Shown here: positions 6,943-13,816 of the stretch, in pieces
Layout: each line of letters starts with the position of its first letter
Position numbering within the stretch: the stretch's first letter is position 1
Assembly (NCBI GenBank): GCA_041591635.1
Contig: JBFHRO010000038.1
Coordinates: forward strand, 1-19,234
DNA length: 19,234 bases
Source: JACKOD01 sp041591635
Lineage (GTDB): Bacteria; Pseudomonadota; Gammaproteobacteria; Pseudomonadales; Oleiphilaceae
Reading direction: 5' to 3'
The notes under the pieces: model-generated
What the model saw: only the letters and a program-made list of their open reading frames with translations
What the model was told of the DNA's origin: nothing
Databases searched by the model: none
Translations under genes and position numbers: made by a program

Positions 6943-8081
6943 ATTCGTTGCAACACCCGGAATTCAGCTCGCTGTTATTGCAGTGGTTTGATCGCCATGG
7001 CAGAAAAGATCTGCCATGGCAAATCAACAAAACCCCCTACCGGGTGTGGGTTTCGGAGATCATGCTGCAGCAAACCCAGGTGGCCACGGTAATTCCTTTC
7101 TTTAACCGCTTCATGCAGGCCTTCCCTACCCTCGATACGTTAGCCCTGGCGCCCTTGGACGAGGTGCTGCATCTGTGGGCCGGGCTGGGTTACTACGCCC
7201 GGGCAAGAAATCTGCACAAAGCGGCGCAGCAAGTGATGCAGCTTCATAACGGTGAGCTGCCGGCCGATCAGGCTTTACTTAACAATTTGTGCGGCATTGG
7301 CCGATCCACAGCGGCAGCGATTGCATCCATTGCTTACGGCCAGCGGGCGGCCATTCTCGATGGCAATGTGAAGCGGGTGCTCAGCCGTGTTTTTGCGATT
7401 GAAGGCTGGCCTGGCAAGACGGAGATAGAACGCCAACTTTGGCACCTGGCCGAAACACTGGCGCCCGAGCAACGCTGTGCCGATTACACGCAAGCCATCA
7501 TGGATATAGGCGCAACCTGCTGCACCCGCACCAAACCCGATTGCGCCGGCTGCCCGCTGGCGTGCATTTGCAAGGCACGGATGCAAAATGCACAGACTTT
7601 GTTTCCGACCCCAAAACCGACCAGACCGCTTCCACAAAAACACGCCTGGTTTTTTCACATTGAGGCCGAAGACGGCTGGATTTTGCTGCAGAAACGCCCC
7701 GAAAAAGGCATCTGGGGCGGCTTGTGGTCTTTACCGCAACTGGCGCACCCCGGGAGCCGGCAAACAAGCACGAAAACACAGACCGAAGCTGATCTCACAG
7801 AACTCAAACAGCACGCCCGTTTTTTGAGTCGTATTGATGAACCCGCGAATCGGGTGACGCTGGCGCCCACCTTTAGACACACGTTCAGCCACTATCACTT
7901 GCACATTTACCCGGTGCTGGTTCGATTTTCACAGCGACCCGAAGCCAACACCAGTAACGACGATCTCTACTGGCACAACATCAGTCAGCTATCAACCCTT
8001 GCCGTGCCGGCTCCGGTAAAAGCTTACTTCAGCACCTATGCGGCAGGCGCGGGTTTGGGCTCCCCCATCTCGGGAGCGTAG
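6939..8081 (+). CDS. mutY: Adenine DNA glycosylase MutY
   Basis: Removes adenine mispaired with 8-oxoguanine, preventing G:C to T:A transversions. 380 aa. Catalytic E40 is in SEIMLQQTQV, the helix-hairpin-helix is at about 117-128 (LCGIGRSTAAAI), catalytic D141 is in ILDGNVKRVLSR, and the 4Fe-4S cysteines are C195-x6-C202-x2-C205-x5-C211. The C-terminal NUDIX-like 8-oxoG recognition domain spans about 225-370 (HAWFFHIE, then KGIWGGLWSLPQL). The start is TTG overlapping the asmA-like stop (TTGA), with AAGGG 6 nt upstream; the first ATG would delete the catalytic region. The C-terminus (after residue 365) is read from the same DNA as the end of the convergent diguanylate cyclase gene, a 46-bp overlap. 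Confidence 0.97.
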   Translation: MNSLQHPEFSSLLLQWFDRHGRKDLPWQINKTPYRVWVSEIMLQQTQVATVIPFFNRFMQAFPTLDTLALAPLDEVLHLWAGLGYYARARNLHKAAQQVMQLHNGELPADQALLNNLCGIGRSTAAAIASIAYGQRAAILDGNVKRVLSRVFAIEGWPGKTEIERQLWHLAETLAPEQRCADYTQAIMDIGATCCTRTKPDCAGCPLACICKARMQNAQTLFPTPKPTRPLPQKHAWFFHIEAEDGWILLQKRPEKGIWGGLWSLPQLAHPGSRQTSTKTQTEADLTELKQHARFLSRIDEPANRVTLAPTFRHTFSHYHLHIYPVLVRFSQRPEANTSNDDLYWHNISQLSTLAVPAPVKAYFSTYAAGAGLGSPISGA

Positions 8082-9007
8082 ACAACCAAACGATTTCGCC
8101 CCGTCTGCTTGGCGCGATACAAGGCAATATCTGCACAGCCGATGATCCACTCGGGGGTGGTTCCAAGCGTCGGCACGCGACAATAGAGCCCCATACTCAA
8201 TGTAACAATAGGAGCTGTTGCCGAGGCATCATGGGGTAGCGCCAGTTCGCGCACCTTCTGCAGCAAGTCTTCGGCACGCACCATTGCATCCGACTCATGA
8301 CTTCCTGGCATGACGACGCAAAACTCCTCACCGCCATAACGCGCTACCAGATCGGTGGAGCGTCGCATGCCGTCCTTAAGCGTTGCGGCGACTGTTTTAA
8401 GACAGTCATCCCCGCCCAAATGGCCGTAGCGATCGTTGTACTTTTTGAATTCATCAATATCGATCATGACCAGCGTCAGGGGTTCATTGGTGCGGCTGCA
8501 GCGGGCAATCTCGTAAGGAAGGCGCTGATCCAGCACGCGACGATTGGCTAACCCGGTAAGGCCGTCGATATCAACCAGCCGGCGCAATTCCTCGTTGGCC
8601 TTTTCAAGCCTCGCCGACACATCAAGCAGTTTTTCGCGCATGGCGGCAATGCGACTCATGGCCTGAACCTTGGCGGCGAGCACTTTCTGATCAATCGGCT
8701 TGGCAAGGTAGTCATCACCACCGGCTTCAATGCCGGCGGCAATATCATCGGCACTGAACTTTGCACTAAGGAAGATGATCGGCACCCAGCTATCGCTGTC
8801 GAGTTCGCGAATAGCGCGAGCCGCTTCATACCCCCGCAGTTCGGGCATGACTTCATCCATCAGCACCAGATCGGGCTTGTGCTGGCGATACAGGTCGACC
8901 GCCTGGCGGCCATTGTCACCCAGTATGACTTTATGCCCCAGCTCGGTCAGGAAGGCCTCGGCAATAATGCGATCAACCGGCGAGTCATCCACCAGCAATA
9001 TTTTCAT
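8036..9007 (-). CDS. Response regulator with diguanylate cyclase output (REC-GGDEF)
   Basis: 323 aa. The receiver domain (1-120) has acidic pocket D7/D8, phosphoacceptor D51 (VLMDEVMPE), a Ser at 81 (IIFLSAK) and K103 (LAKP). A short coiled linker (about 121-143, MREKLLDVSARLEKANEELRR is its core region) leads to a GGDEF domain with intact active site GGEEF (225-229) and an RxxD inhibitory site at R216-D219 five residues before it, so the protein should make c-di-GMP, be activated by phosphorylation-driven dimerisation and be subject to product inhibition. ATG with AAGGAG 10 nt upstream. There is no partner kinase next door; the closest is the histidine kinase at 10978-12024. Its stop lies inside the mutY coding region. 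Confidence 0.95.
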   Translation of the reverse strand: MKILLVDDSPVDRIIAEAFLTELGHKVILGDNGRQAVDLYRQHKPDLVLMDEVMPELRGYEAARAIRELDSDSWVPIIFLSAKFSADDIAAGIEAGGDDYLAKPIDQKVLAAKVQAMSRIAAMREKLLDVSARLEKANEELRRLVDIDGLTGLANRRVLDQRLPYEIARCSRTNEPLTLVMIDIDEFKKYNDRYGHLGGDDCLKTVAATLKDGMRRSTDLVARYGGEEFCVVMPGSHESDAMVRAEDLLQKVRELALPHDASATAPIVTLSMGLYCRVPTLGTTPEWIIGCADIALYRAKQTGRNRLVVYAPEMGEPKPAPAA

Positions 9008-9234
9008 TCAGTGCTAACTCCTTCGACACCAATCCTGCGCTGCAGATGCAACAAGCTGATCCATTGCGATCATGATGGGTTTTGCAATTACGTGCTTTTG
9101 TTATAGCTTAAACCTGAAGCCAAGTCACCCCACGCCTGCCTTGCGCACCAGCGAACGGGATTTGTGGCCAGTGGCCCTAAAGCTCGTTAACATACACAGG
9201 CCTACATTAAATGGCCAGCCAAACGGGAATGCGC

Positions 9235-9510
9235 ATGACACGACAAGTTTTTTGTATCAAGTACCAGCAACACCTGGACGGGCTCGACTTCCCCCCCATG
9301 CCGGGCGCCAAAGGCGAAGAGCTGTTCAACAACGTATCCAGGCAGGCCTGGCAGGAGTGGCTGAAGCACCAGACCATGCTGATCAATGAGAAACGCCTGA
9401 GTCTGCTAGACCCCGCGACGCGCACCTATTTGAACGAGCAGATGGAGCGTTTTTTCAATAACCAATCCCATGATGTGGCCGAAGGTTACGTGCCCAAATC
9501 AAGCACTTGA
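9235..9510 (+). CDS. yggX: Probable Fe(2+)-trafficking protein YggX
   Basis: 91 aa, the same size as E. coli YggX. The start at the ATG at 9235 gives MTRQVFCIKYQQ, matching the family N-terminus with its conserved Cys (C7); ATGs at 9211 and 9229 would add residues not seen in homologues. GGGA lies about 7 nt upstream. Conserved blocks LDFPPMPG, QAWQEWLKHQTMLINEKRL and VAEGYVP are clear. The family protects Fe-S enzymes from oxidation and affects MutY activity, consistent with the widespread mutY-yggX linkage. Here the pair is interrupted by the oppositely oriented diguanylate cyclase gene, so yggX needs its own promoter in 9008-9234; an extended -10-like TGTTATAGC at 9099-9107 is the only candidate I see. 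Confidence 0.96.
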   Translation: MTRQVFCIKYQQHLDGLDFPPMPGAKGEELFNNVSRQAWQEWLKHQTMLINEKRLSLLDPATRTYLNEQMERFFNNQSHDVAEGYVPKSST

Positions 9511-9526
9511 TTCGCAAACAAAACGC

Positions 9527-9556
9527 TTGACTCATCCCCTCTTCTCTGGCTAAATA
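9527..9556 (+). promoter_or_regulatory. Probable promoter of tRNA-Phe
   Basis: -35 TTGACT (9527-9532) and an A/T-rich -10 region around 9550-9556 (CTAAATA) at 17-18 nt spacing, followed by a GC-rich discriminator (cgcaccc) just before the tRNA, as expected for stringently controlled stable-RNA promoters. The -10 match is mediocre. Confidence 0.55.
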
Positions 9557-9566
9557 CGCACCCGTT

Positions 9567-9642
9567 GCCCAGATAGCTCAGTCGGTAGAGCAGGGGATTG
9601 AAAATCCCCGTGTCGGTGGTTCGATTCCGCCTCTGGGCACCA
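9567..9642 (+). tRNA. tRNA-Phe (anticodon GAA)
   Basis: 76 nt including the encoded CCA. The acceptor stem GCCCAGA pairs with TCTGGGC, followed by ACCA (9639-9642). The D arm contains GCTC...GAGC, the anticodon stem GGGGA/TCCCC closes the loop TTGAAAA with GAA at 9600-9602, and the T arm contains GGTTCGATTCC. No duplicated 3' end was noticed nearby, so there is no sign of an integrated element at this tRNA. Confidence 0.98.
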
Positions 9643-9653
9643 CCTTTTCTTGA

Positions 9654-9679
9654 CCCTCGCAGAAATGCGGGGGTTTTTT
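9654..9679 (+). terminator. Intrinsic terminator after tRNA-Phe
   Basis: An 8-bp stem CCCTCGCA/TGCGGGGG with one G-T pair, a GAAA tetraloop (9662-9665) and then six T's (9674-9679). It is 11 nt after the tRNA CCA. On the opposite strand there is no T-tract, so it would not efficiently stop transcription coming leftward from the signalling operon. Confidence 0.95.
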
Positions 9680-9780
9680 CGTTTTGACGAATTACAAATA
9701 ATATTGTCCCATCTCAAATCATCACACATGAATCTGCCATCTCCAGATGATGAACATCGCAGATCATCACCCACTGGACG

Positions 9781-10566
9781 TCATGTTTTGTCAAGCAGCA
9801 CAGCCAGACTGGTCGCTAAAGCGGTGAAATCTTGTGCGCCCCGACACTTTGGTGCATAGAACAGCACAGGCTTGCCCTCGGCAAAGGCTTCGGCGACACG
9901 AATATCGTTACGAATTCCGGGCAAAACCCGGTGCGCACCAAAGTCGCGGGATAAATTGGCGGTCACGCTGCGATGCTGGCGCACATGCTCTGCTGCCATC
10001 GTAGGCAGAAATCCAAGAATTTTCAGACCAGGATTGCCACTGGACATCACTTTGAACAGTACCCGTACCAACTGCCTGACACCTTCAAACGAGAGGTAAT
10101 GAGGCACATAGGGAACCAGCACCCAGTGCGCTGCCATAAGTGCATTGAGCAAGAGAAGATCAAGCGAGGGGGGCGTGTCGATAATGATCAGATCAAATGC
10201 CGCGGCAACTTCTTCTTCCGCAAGCGCGCGCGACAACAGCCGCTCGTCTCGCATTCCTGTACCGTGCTCAAAGAGCTGATCGGCAGGTGCCAGCCACAAT
10301 CGGGGAAATTCAGTTTCCTGTACCGCCGAAGCCAATCGGGCAGCAGGGTTACGAAAAATATCGTGAGCGGTCGCCGCCCCCTTGCCCAATTTCACCCCCA
10401 ACCCCACCGCACAATGCCCCTGGGAATCAAGATCCACCAGCAGCACGCGCAATCCCTGCTGTGCCAGCCCCGCAGCAAGATTAACACTGACCGTACTTTT
10501 ACCTGTGCCCCCCTTACGATTGGATACAGCAATGATTTTTGGTTTCACCGCGAGCCCCTGAGTCAT
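9781..10566 (-). CDS. ParA/Soj-family ATPase, last gene of the signalling operon
   Basis: 261 aa. Deviant Walker A motif KGGTGKST (18-25), Walker A' VDLDSQG (44-50) and Walker B IIIDTPPSLD (127-136) define a ParA/MinD-type ATPase. Lys at 18 is the ParA signature lysine. The N-terminal extension is only about 10 residues, with no helix-turn-helix, so it is of the small ParA type. No ParB gene or parS-like cluster is visible, which argues against a chromosome-partition role. The ATG overlaps the TGA of the upstream response regulator (ATGA), so the two are translationally coupled. ParA-like proteins in chemotaxis operons (ParC, PpfA) position signalling arrays; a similar role here is inferred. 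No clear terminator follows at 9680-9780, only an AT-rich stretch and a weak 6-bp inverted repeat at 9746-9768. Confidence 0.92.
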   Translation of the reverse strand: MTQGLAVKPKIIAVSNRKGGTGKSTVSVNLAAGLAQQGLRVLLVDLDSQGHCAVGLGVKLGKGAATAHDIFRNPAARLASAVQETEFPRLWLAPADQLFEHGTGMRDERLLSRALAEEEVAAAFDLIIIDTPPSLDLLLLNALMAAHWVLVPYVPHYLSFEGVRQLVRVLFKVMSSGNPGLKILGFLPTMAAEHVRQHRSVTANLSRDFGAHRVLPGIRNDIRVAEAFAEGKPVLFYAPKCRGAQDFTALATSLAVLLDKT

Positions 10567-10931
10567 GCCAACGCCTTTGCTACAGCCGAACGCAGTTCTG
10601 CCCAGCCGAATGGCTTGGCAAGTGCGGCCTTAACGCCGATCAGCTCTGCCGATTCAAGATTGAATTCGGCCGTGATGAAGCGCCTGCCACCCGAAATGGC
10701 AATAACAGGTATCGGGTTACCCGAAAGTACCAGTGTGCGAATCAAGTCAATACCATCCTTATAAGGCATCAGAATGTCGGTAATAATCAGATCTGGCTTG
10801 TTTTGCTGCAGAAATCGAAGTCCTTGCTCGCCATCCACCGCAAAATCCACCCGGTGTCGATCCTTGCTCAACATCTGCACCAGCATGCCGCGAAATTGCT
10901 CATCATCGTCAATCACCAGGATGTGGGCCAT
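10563..10931 (-). CDS. Single-domain response regulator
   Basis: 122 aa, receiver domain only. D8-D10 acidic pocket, phosphoacceptor D52 (LIITDILMP), S80 (VIAISGG) and K106 (ALAKPFGW) are all present, so it should accept a phosphoryl group. There is no DNA-binding or enzymatic output domain, so it must act through a protein partner or as a phosphate sink. ATG with AAGGAG 7 nt upstream, a stronger site than most in this operon. It follows the histidine kinase by 46 nt, the largest gap in the cluster, which contains a small hairpin, and overlaps the ParA gene by 4 bp. The pairing suggests it is the kinase's target and that ParA may be its effector partner, but this is inference. Confidence 0.95.
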   Translation of the reverse strand: MAHILVIDDDEQFRGMLVQMLSKDRHRVDFAVDGEQGLRFLQQNKPDLIITDILMPYKDGIDLIRTLVLSGNPIPVIAISGGRRFITAEFNLESAELIGVKAALAKPFGWAELRSAVAKALA

Positions 10932-10953
10932 ACACTCTCTCCTTACTATGTCA

Positions 10954-10967
10954 ACCGCTCAGGCGGT
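10954..10967 (-). other. Small hairpin between kinase and regulator genes
   Basis: The sequence ACCGC-TCAG-GCGGT can form a perfect 5-bp stem with a 4-nt loop, in the only sizeable gap of the operon. There is no following T-tract on either strand. It may stabilise or process the mRNA so that the regulator-ParA pair is expressed at a different level. Confidence 0.3.
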
Positions 10968-10977
10968 CTTTCTGCGA

Positions 10978-12024
10978 TTACTGTTTAGCCGTCTCTGCAT
11001 CTGGCCAGGGCAAATACACCCTGAATTCTGTACCTGTTTTCGGCCCCGAGGTGCAACTATCGACCTCCACCTTCCCTCCCAGTTGCGTCACCGCACCGTG
11101 AACCACCGAAAGGCCCAGGCCGCTACCTTTGCCTGGCGCCTTGGTGGTAAAAAACGGATCGAAGATGCGCGCCAGCACCTCAGGCCTCATGCCGCAGCCT
11201 GTGTCCGCCACAGACAAACACAGGCCGCAGCCTATTTCATCACGATGATCTTGATGCCATTGGGCAGCATCGAGATTGATCCTGATGATTCCCTTGCCCT
11301 TCATTGCATCAGCCGCATTCAGGCAAAGATTCATCACCACCTGCTGAATTTGAACCGGATCGCCAATGACAATCGCATGCTCCATCGCGCTGGTAAAACA
11401 GACCTGCACGGCAGGATCAAGAGAAGCCTTGAGCAGCGCCAGGATTTCGCGGATAAGTTCCACCACATCGGCGGCCTCCGATGTGACCGGTGTCTGGCGG
11501 GCAAAGGTCAACAAACTGGCCACCAGTTGCCTGGCACGAAAACTGGCAATCAATACTTGCTCGATGCACTTGCGGGCTTCAGAGTTTTTATCGAGATCGT
11601 CGGCGGCCATTTCTGCATAGCCAACGATACTGCCCAGGATATTGTTGAAATCATGCGCAATACCGGCCGCCAGGGTTCCTGTGGCCTCCAGCTTGGACGA
11701 CTGGCTGACACGCAGTTTTAATTTTGCCTCATAACGTTGCTCCATTTGCTCGCGAAATGCCATTCCGTAGGACATCGACACTTCCATCAAAGGCAAGGTC
11801 AAACTGCCCGCCACCTGCGCCAGGGTGAAATCGGGCCGAAGCTGCGCCAACTGCAGGATTGCCGCATGATGCATATGGATCACTTCATCCGGGGAAACCC
11901 CTTGATCCAGCAGGTTTCGCCCCTGATCGTAAGCTTGCATCAACCGGCTTTCCATGAGACCCGGTGTCGTCTCGACAGCGACCTCATGCAATAACCGGGC
12001 ATAACGTTCAAACACCGCCTTCAT
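10978..12024 (-). CDS. Histidine kinase with RsbU-like N-terminal domain
   Basis: 348 aa, no membrane segment, so cytoplasmic. Residues 1-95 resemble the N-terminal RsbT-binding domain of B. subtilis RsbU: LLHEVAVET, VSPDEVIHMHHAAIL and LMEVSMSYGMAFREQ align with RsbU's IPPEEIISIH and EVMIGYGMAYQEH regions (recalled, not searched). A HisKA domain follows with H124 in AAGIAHDFNNIL, then a HATPase domain with N box (VMNLCLNAADAM), G1 (VADTGCGM), F box (FDPFFTTK) and G2 (GKGSGLGLSVV). The N-terminus implies that RsbT, released from the RsbR/RsbS complex, controls this kinase, as RsbT controls the RsbU phosphatase in Bacillus. ATG at 12024, 7 nt after the phosphatase stop with no good ribosome binding site, so translation is probably coupled. 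Confidence 0.93.
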   Translation of the reverse strand: MKAVFERYARLLHEVAVETTPGLMESRLMQAYDQGRNLLDQGVSPDEVIHMHHAAILQLAQLRPDFTLAQVAGSLTLPLMEVSMSYGMAFREQMEQRYEAKLKLRVSQSSKLEATGTLAAGIAHDFNNILGSIVGYAEMAADDLDKNSEARKCIEQVLIASFRARQLVASLLTFARQTPVTSEAADVVELIREILALLKASLDPAVQVCFTSAMEHAIVIGDPVQIQQVVMNLCLNAADAMKGKGIIRINLDAAQWHQDHRDEIGCGLCLSVADTGCGMRPEVLARIFDPFFTTKAPGKGSGLGLSVVHGAVTQLGGKVEVDSCTSGPKTGTEFRVYLPWPDAETAKQ

Positions 12025-12031
12025 GCGACTG

Positions 12032-12613
12032 TCATTGCCGCAAAATCTGATGCCGGTACATTAATACCGAAGCATCATCATCATGGCGCGCCCATTGGCG
12101 CAAAGTAACATTCGCCAGCTCCTGCTCTGACCGGCACTGCGGATCCAGAGGAATGAGTTCGTCAAAACCATCGGAAAACAGCACCAGAACCTCGCCGGGA
12201 ATCAAGTCGACCGTGACAGGTAATAAATCCGCGTAGCCTGCCCCCACAATTCCCCGGGCACTGCTAAAACGCTTGCGCCCCGTTACCGTGATCAGCAGTG
12301 TACGAATATTGCCTACCGCCCCTATGGTCATACGTCCGGTCGCGCGTTCGATAATTGCCACCGCCAATGCCACGCCACGCGTGTTCTGCAAGGCCTGATC
12401 GCAATGAGCGAATATCTGCTCGCAACTCAGCTCAAGATTCGACTCTATCGATGCCATGGCCGCGTGCGCCGCCTGCGCGGCGAGCGGCCCATGCCCAAGG
12501 CCATCGGCAAGCGCCAGCACCATGCGTGAAGCCCCCAGCCACCAGCGGCCAACATCACCGCATTCCGTTTCGCCAACCCGGGGGCGGGCACGGTACCCTA
12601 AATTCAAAGCCAT
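12032..12613 (-). CDS. SpoIIE/PP2C-type phosphatase, RsbX-like
   Basis: 193 aa with a stand-alone PP2C-type (SpoIIE) fold and no sensory domain, like B. subtilis RsbX, which dephosphorylates RsbR and RsbS to reset the stressosome. Candidate metal ligands are D20 (ETECGD), D37 (LALADGLGHG), D148 (VLFSDGFDE) and D179/D180 (HDDDASVLM). The motif order and length fit. ATG at 12613 overlaps the end of the upstream RsbT-like gene by 10 bp. RsbX rather than RsbU is favoured because there is no N-terminal RsbT-binding domain here; that domain has moved to the next gene, the kinase. Substrate assignment is inferred from context. Confidence 0.92.
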   Translation of the reverse strand: MALNLGYRARPRVGETECGDVGRWWLGASRMVLALADGLGHGPLAAQAAHAAMASIESNLELSCEQIFAHCDQALQNTRGVALAVAIIERATGRMTIGAVGNIRTLLITVTGRKRFSSARGIVGAGYADLLPVTVDLIPGEVLVLFSDGFDELIPLDPQCRSEQELANVTLRQWARHDDDASVLMYRHQILRQ

Positions 12614-13008
12614 TTTCTAGCCCTCACCTGCGTCCCCACCCCGACCTGGCTATCAATCACCAGTTCGTCCATTAATCGTTTGACCCCTGGCAGTCCGCAT
12701 CCCAGGCCACCTGCCGTACTGAATCCCTCTTGCATCGCCTGATCGATATCGGCAATACCCGGCCCTGTGTCTATGGTTTCGAGTTCAACGCCGGGTCGTC
12801 GTTCGAGACTTTTCACCCTGAAAGTTCCTCCCCCCCCATGAAAAAACAGATTATTCGCCAATTCCGAAGCGGCGGTGGCGATATAGTTGGCCGTGATCAG
12901 CGAAAAGCCCAGTGTCTGGGCTCTGCGGCGCGTCTGTCGCACCGCCTCGGCGATATCCGCCTCACAAAAAACAATGACGCATTCTTCACTCACGTCTGGC
13001 GCTTTCAT
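12604..13008 (-). CDS. Second RsbT-like anti-sigma-type serine/threonine kinase
   Basis: 134 aa GHKL ATPase of the RsbT/RsbW/SpoIIAB class. N box SELANNLFFHG (N53), G1 ETIDTGPGI (D80) and G2 GGLGCGLPGVKRLMDEL are intact, so ATP binding is likely. The GLPGVKRLMDE block is closer to RsbT than to RsbW. It follows RsbT by 6 nt and overlaps the phosphatase gene by 10 bp. Relative to RsbT its G2 loop carries a Cys (GLGCGLPG), and the N-box loop has four glycines encoded by an eight-G run (12830-12837 on the complementary strand). Tandem RsbT-like genes suggest two STAS clients or a division of labour; the target is unknown. Confidence 0.92.
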   Translation of the reverse strand: MKAPDVSEECVIVFCEADIAEAVRQTRRRAQTLGFSLITANYIATAASELANNLFFHGGGGTFRVKSLERRPGVELETIDTGPGIADIDQAMQEGFSTAGGLGCGLPGVKRLMDELVIDSQVGVGTQVRARKWL

Positions 13009-13014
13009 TCAACC

Positions 13015-13428
13015 CTACCCGTTCCTTTTTTTGATTCCAAAGGTGATGCAGGTACCCTCCGGCGACGAGGTTATGTCAAAGTGATCCATCAAGCGCCGCG
13101 AACCCGGCAACCCTATCCCCATGCCACCACTGGTACTGTAGCCATCCTGCATCGCGCTGTTCAGGTCGCCAATGCCTGGTCCCTTGTCTTCCACCCGGAT
13201 GGTAATCCCGGTAAAACCGTCCGTCGTGCTGTGAGCAATGGCACAGGAGCCTTCCTTCGCATAGAGCAAGACATTGCGTGTCAATTCAGAAACCGCCGTG
13301 GCCAGGCGTGTCTGATCTGCCAGCCCAAACCCCAGGGCCGCGGCGTGACGTTTTGCCGCCGTGCGGGCACGCATGATGTCTGCGGTCTCTTGCACAGCCT
13401 GAATTTCATCCCAGGTAATAGTTGGCAT
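13015..13428 (-). CDS. rsbT: RsbT-like serine/threonine switch kinase
   Basis: 137 aa. The ATG at 13428 gives MPTITWDEIQ and has AAGGAG 6-7 nt upstream, lying inside the end of rsbS; an in-frame start at 13479 is less likely. GHKL motifs: N box AVSELTRNVLLYA (N52), G1 RVEDKGPGI (D81), G2 GGMGIGLPGSRRLMD. In stressosomes RsbT phosphorylates RsbS and RsbR, then leaves to activate a partner. It overlaps rsbS by 23 bp (13406-13428). Its place directly after RsbR and RsbS is the canonical RsbRST order. The likely downstream partner is the RsbU-like N-terminus of the histidine kinase two genes further on. Confidence 0.93.
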   Translation of the reverse strand: MPTITWDEIQAVQETADIMRARTAAKRHAAALGFGLADQTRLATAVSELTRNVLLYAKEGSCAIAHSTTDGFTGITIRVEDKGPGIGDLNSAMQDGYSTSGGMGIGLPGSRRLMDHFDITSSPEGTCITFGIKKRNG

Positions 13429-13816
13429 TGCCGGCTCCTTGAGCGGCCATTGCGTCGCCACGGGCAGAAATACGCTCATTCAGCCGCGCCAGCGCCTGCT
13501 CAAGGTTAAAGGTGCAATCTGCGCCAATCAGGTCTCGTCCCATCTCCACCAGCGTCATTGCAACGTGCGGCTGCACGCCACTGATGACGACCTCGGCCCC
13601 CATCAACCGCACCATGGAGGCGGTATCATTGAGCACCCTGGCCATAAACGAGTCCACCACTTCCAGGGCCGTAATATCGATGGCAACGCCCAACGCATCA
13701 ATTTCTGCCACGGCCTGCACAAGGTTGTGCTGAAACCGGATGGCATCATCATCAACGAGATCCAGCTGGATGGACGTCATGAGGATCCGCCCCAAACGAA
13801 GTACCGGTATTTTCAT
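13406..13816 (-). CDS. rsbS: RsbS-like STAS domain scaffold protein
   Basis: 136 aa, essentially one STAS domain. The ATG at 13816 overlaps the rsbR stop (ATGA); earlier in-frame starts would run into rsbR. The IDITALEVVDSFMARVL segment matches RsbS, with S56 at the position of the phosphorylated Ser (S59 in B. subtilis), followed by LMGAEVVISGVQPHVAMTLVEMG. The last 20 residues (AMAAQGAGNANYYLG region) extend beyond the usual RsbS end. In stressosomes RsbS forms the core with RsbR and sequesters RsbT until phosphorylated. Confidence 0.93.
   Translation of the reverse strand: MKIPVLRLGRILMTSIQLDLVDDDAIRFQHNLVQAVAEIDALGVAIDITALEVVDSFMARVLNDTASMVRLMGAEVVISGVQPHVAMTLVEMGRDLIGADCTFNLEQALARLNERISARGDAMAAQGAGNANYYLG

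Noticed and set aside
9550..9774. Minus-strand open frame of 74 codons covering tRNA-Phe, with an AESNHRHGDFQSPALPTELSG-type peptide
   Set aside because: This peptide is the antisense translation of tRNA-Phe and is a known spurious protein in databases.
9567..9780. tRNA-Phe as an integration site for a mobile element
   Set aside because: No duplicated tRNA 3' end, integrase or transposase is visible in the window, and the cluster beyond is an operon of signalling genes whose far end is not seen.
9781..10566. ParA as evidence of a plasmid or chromosome partition locus
   Set aside because: No ParB gene or parS-like repeats nearby, and the gene is coupled to a response regulator instead.
10949..10954. 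TTGACA on the minus strand as the -35 of an internal promoter for the receiver-ParA pair
   Set aside because: The -10 position at 17 nt falls on ATGGCC within the coding region, with no acceptable hexamer at 16-18 nt.
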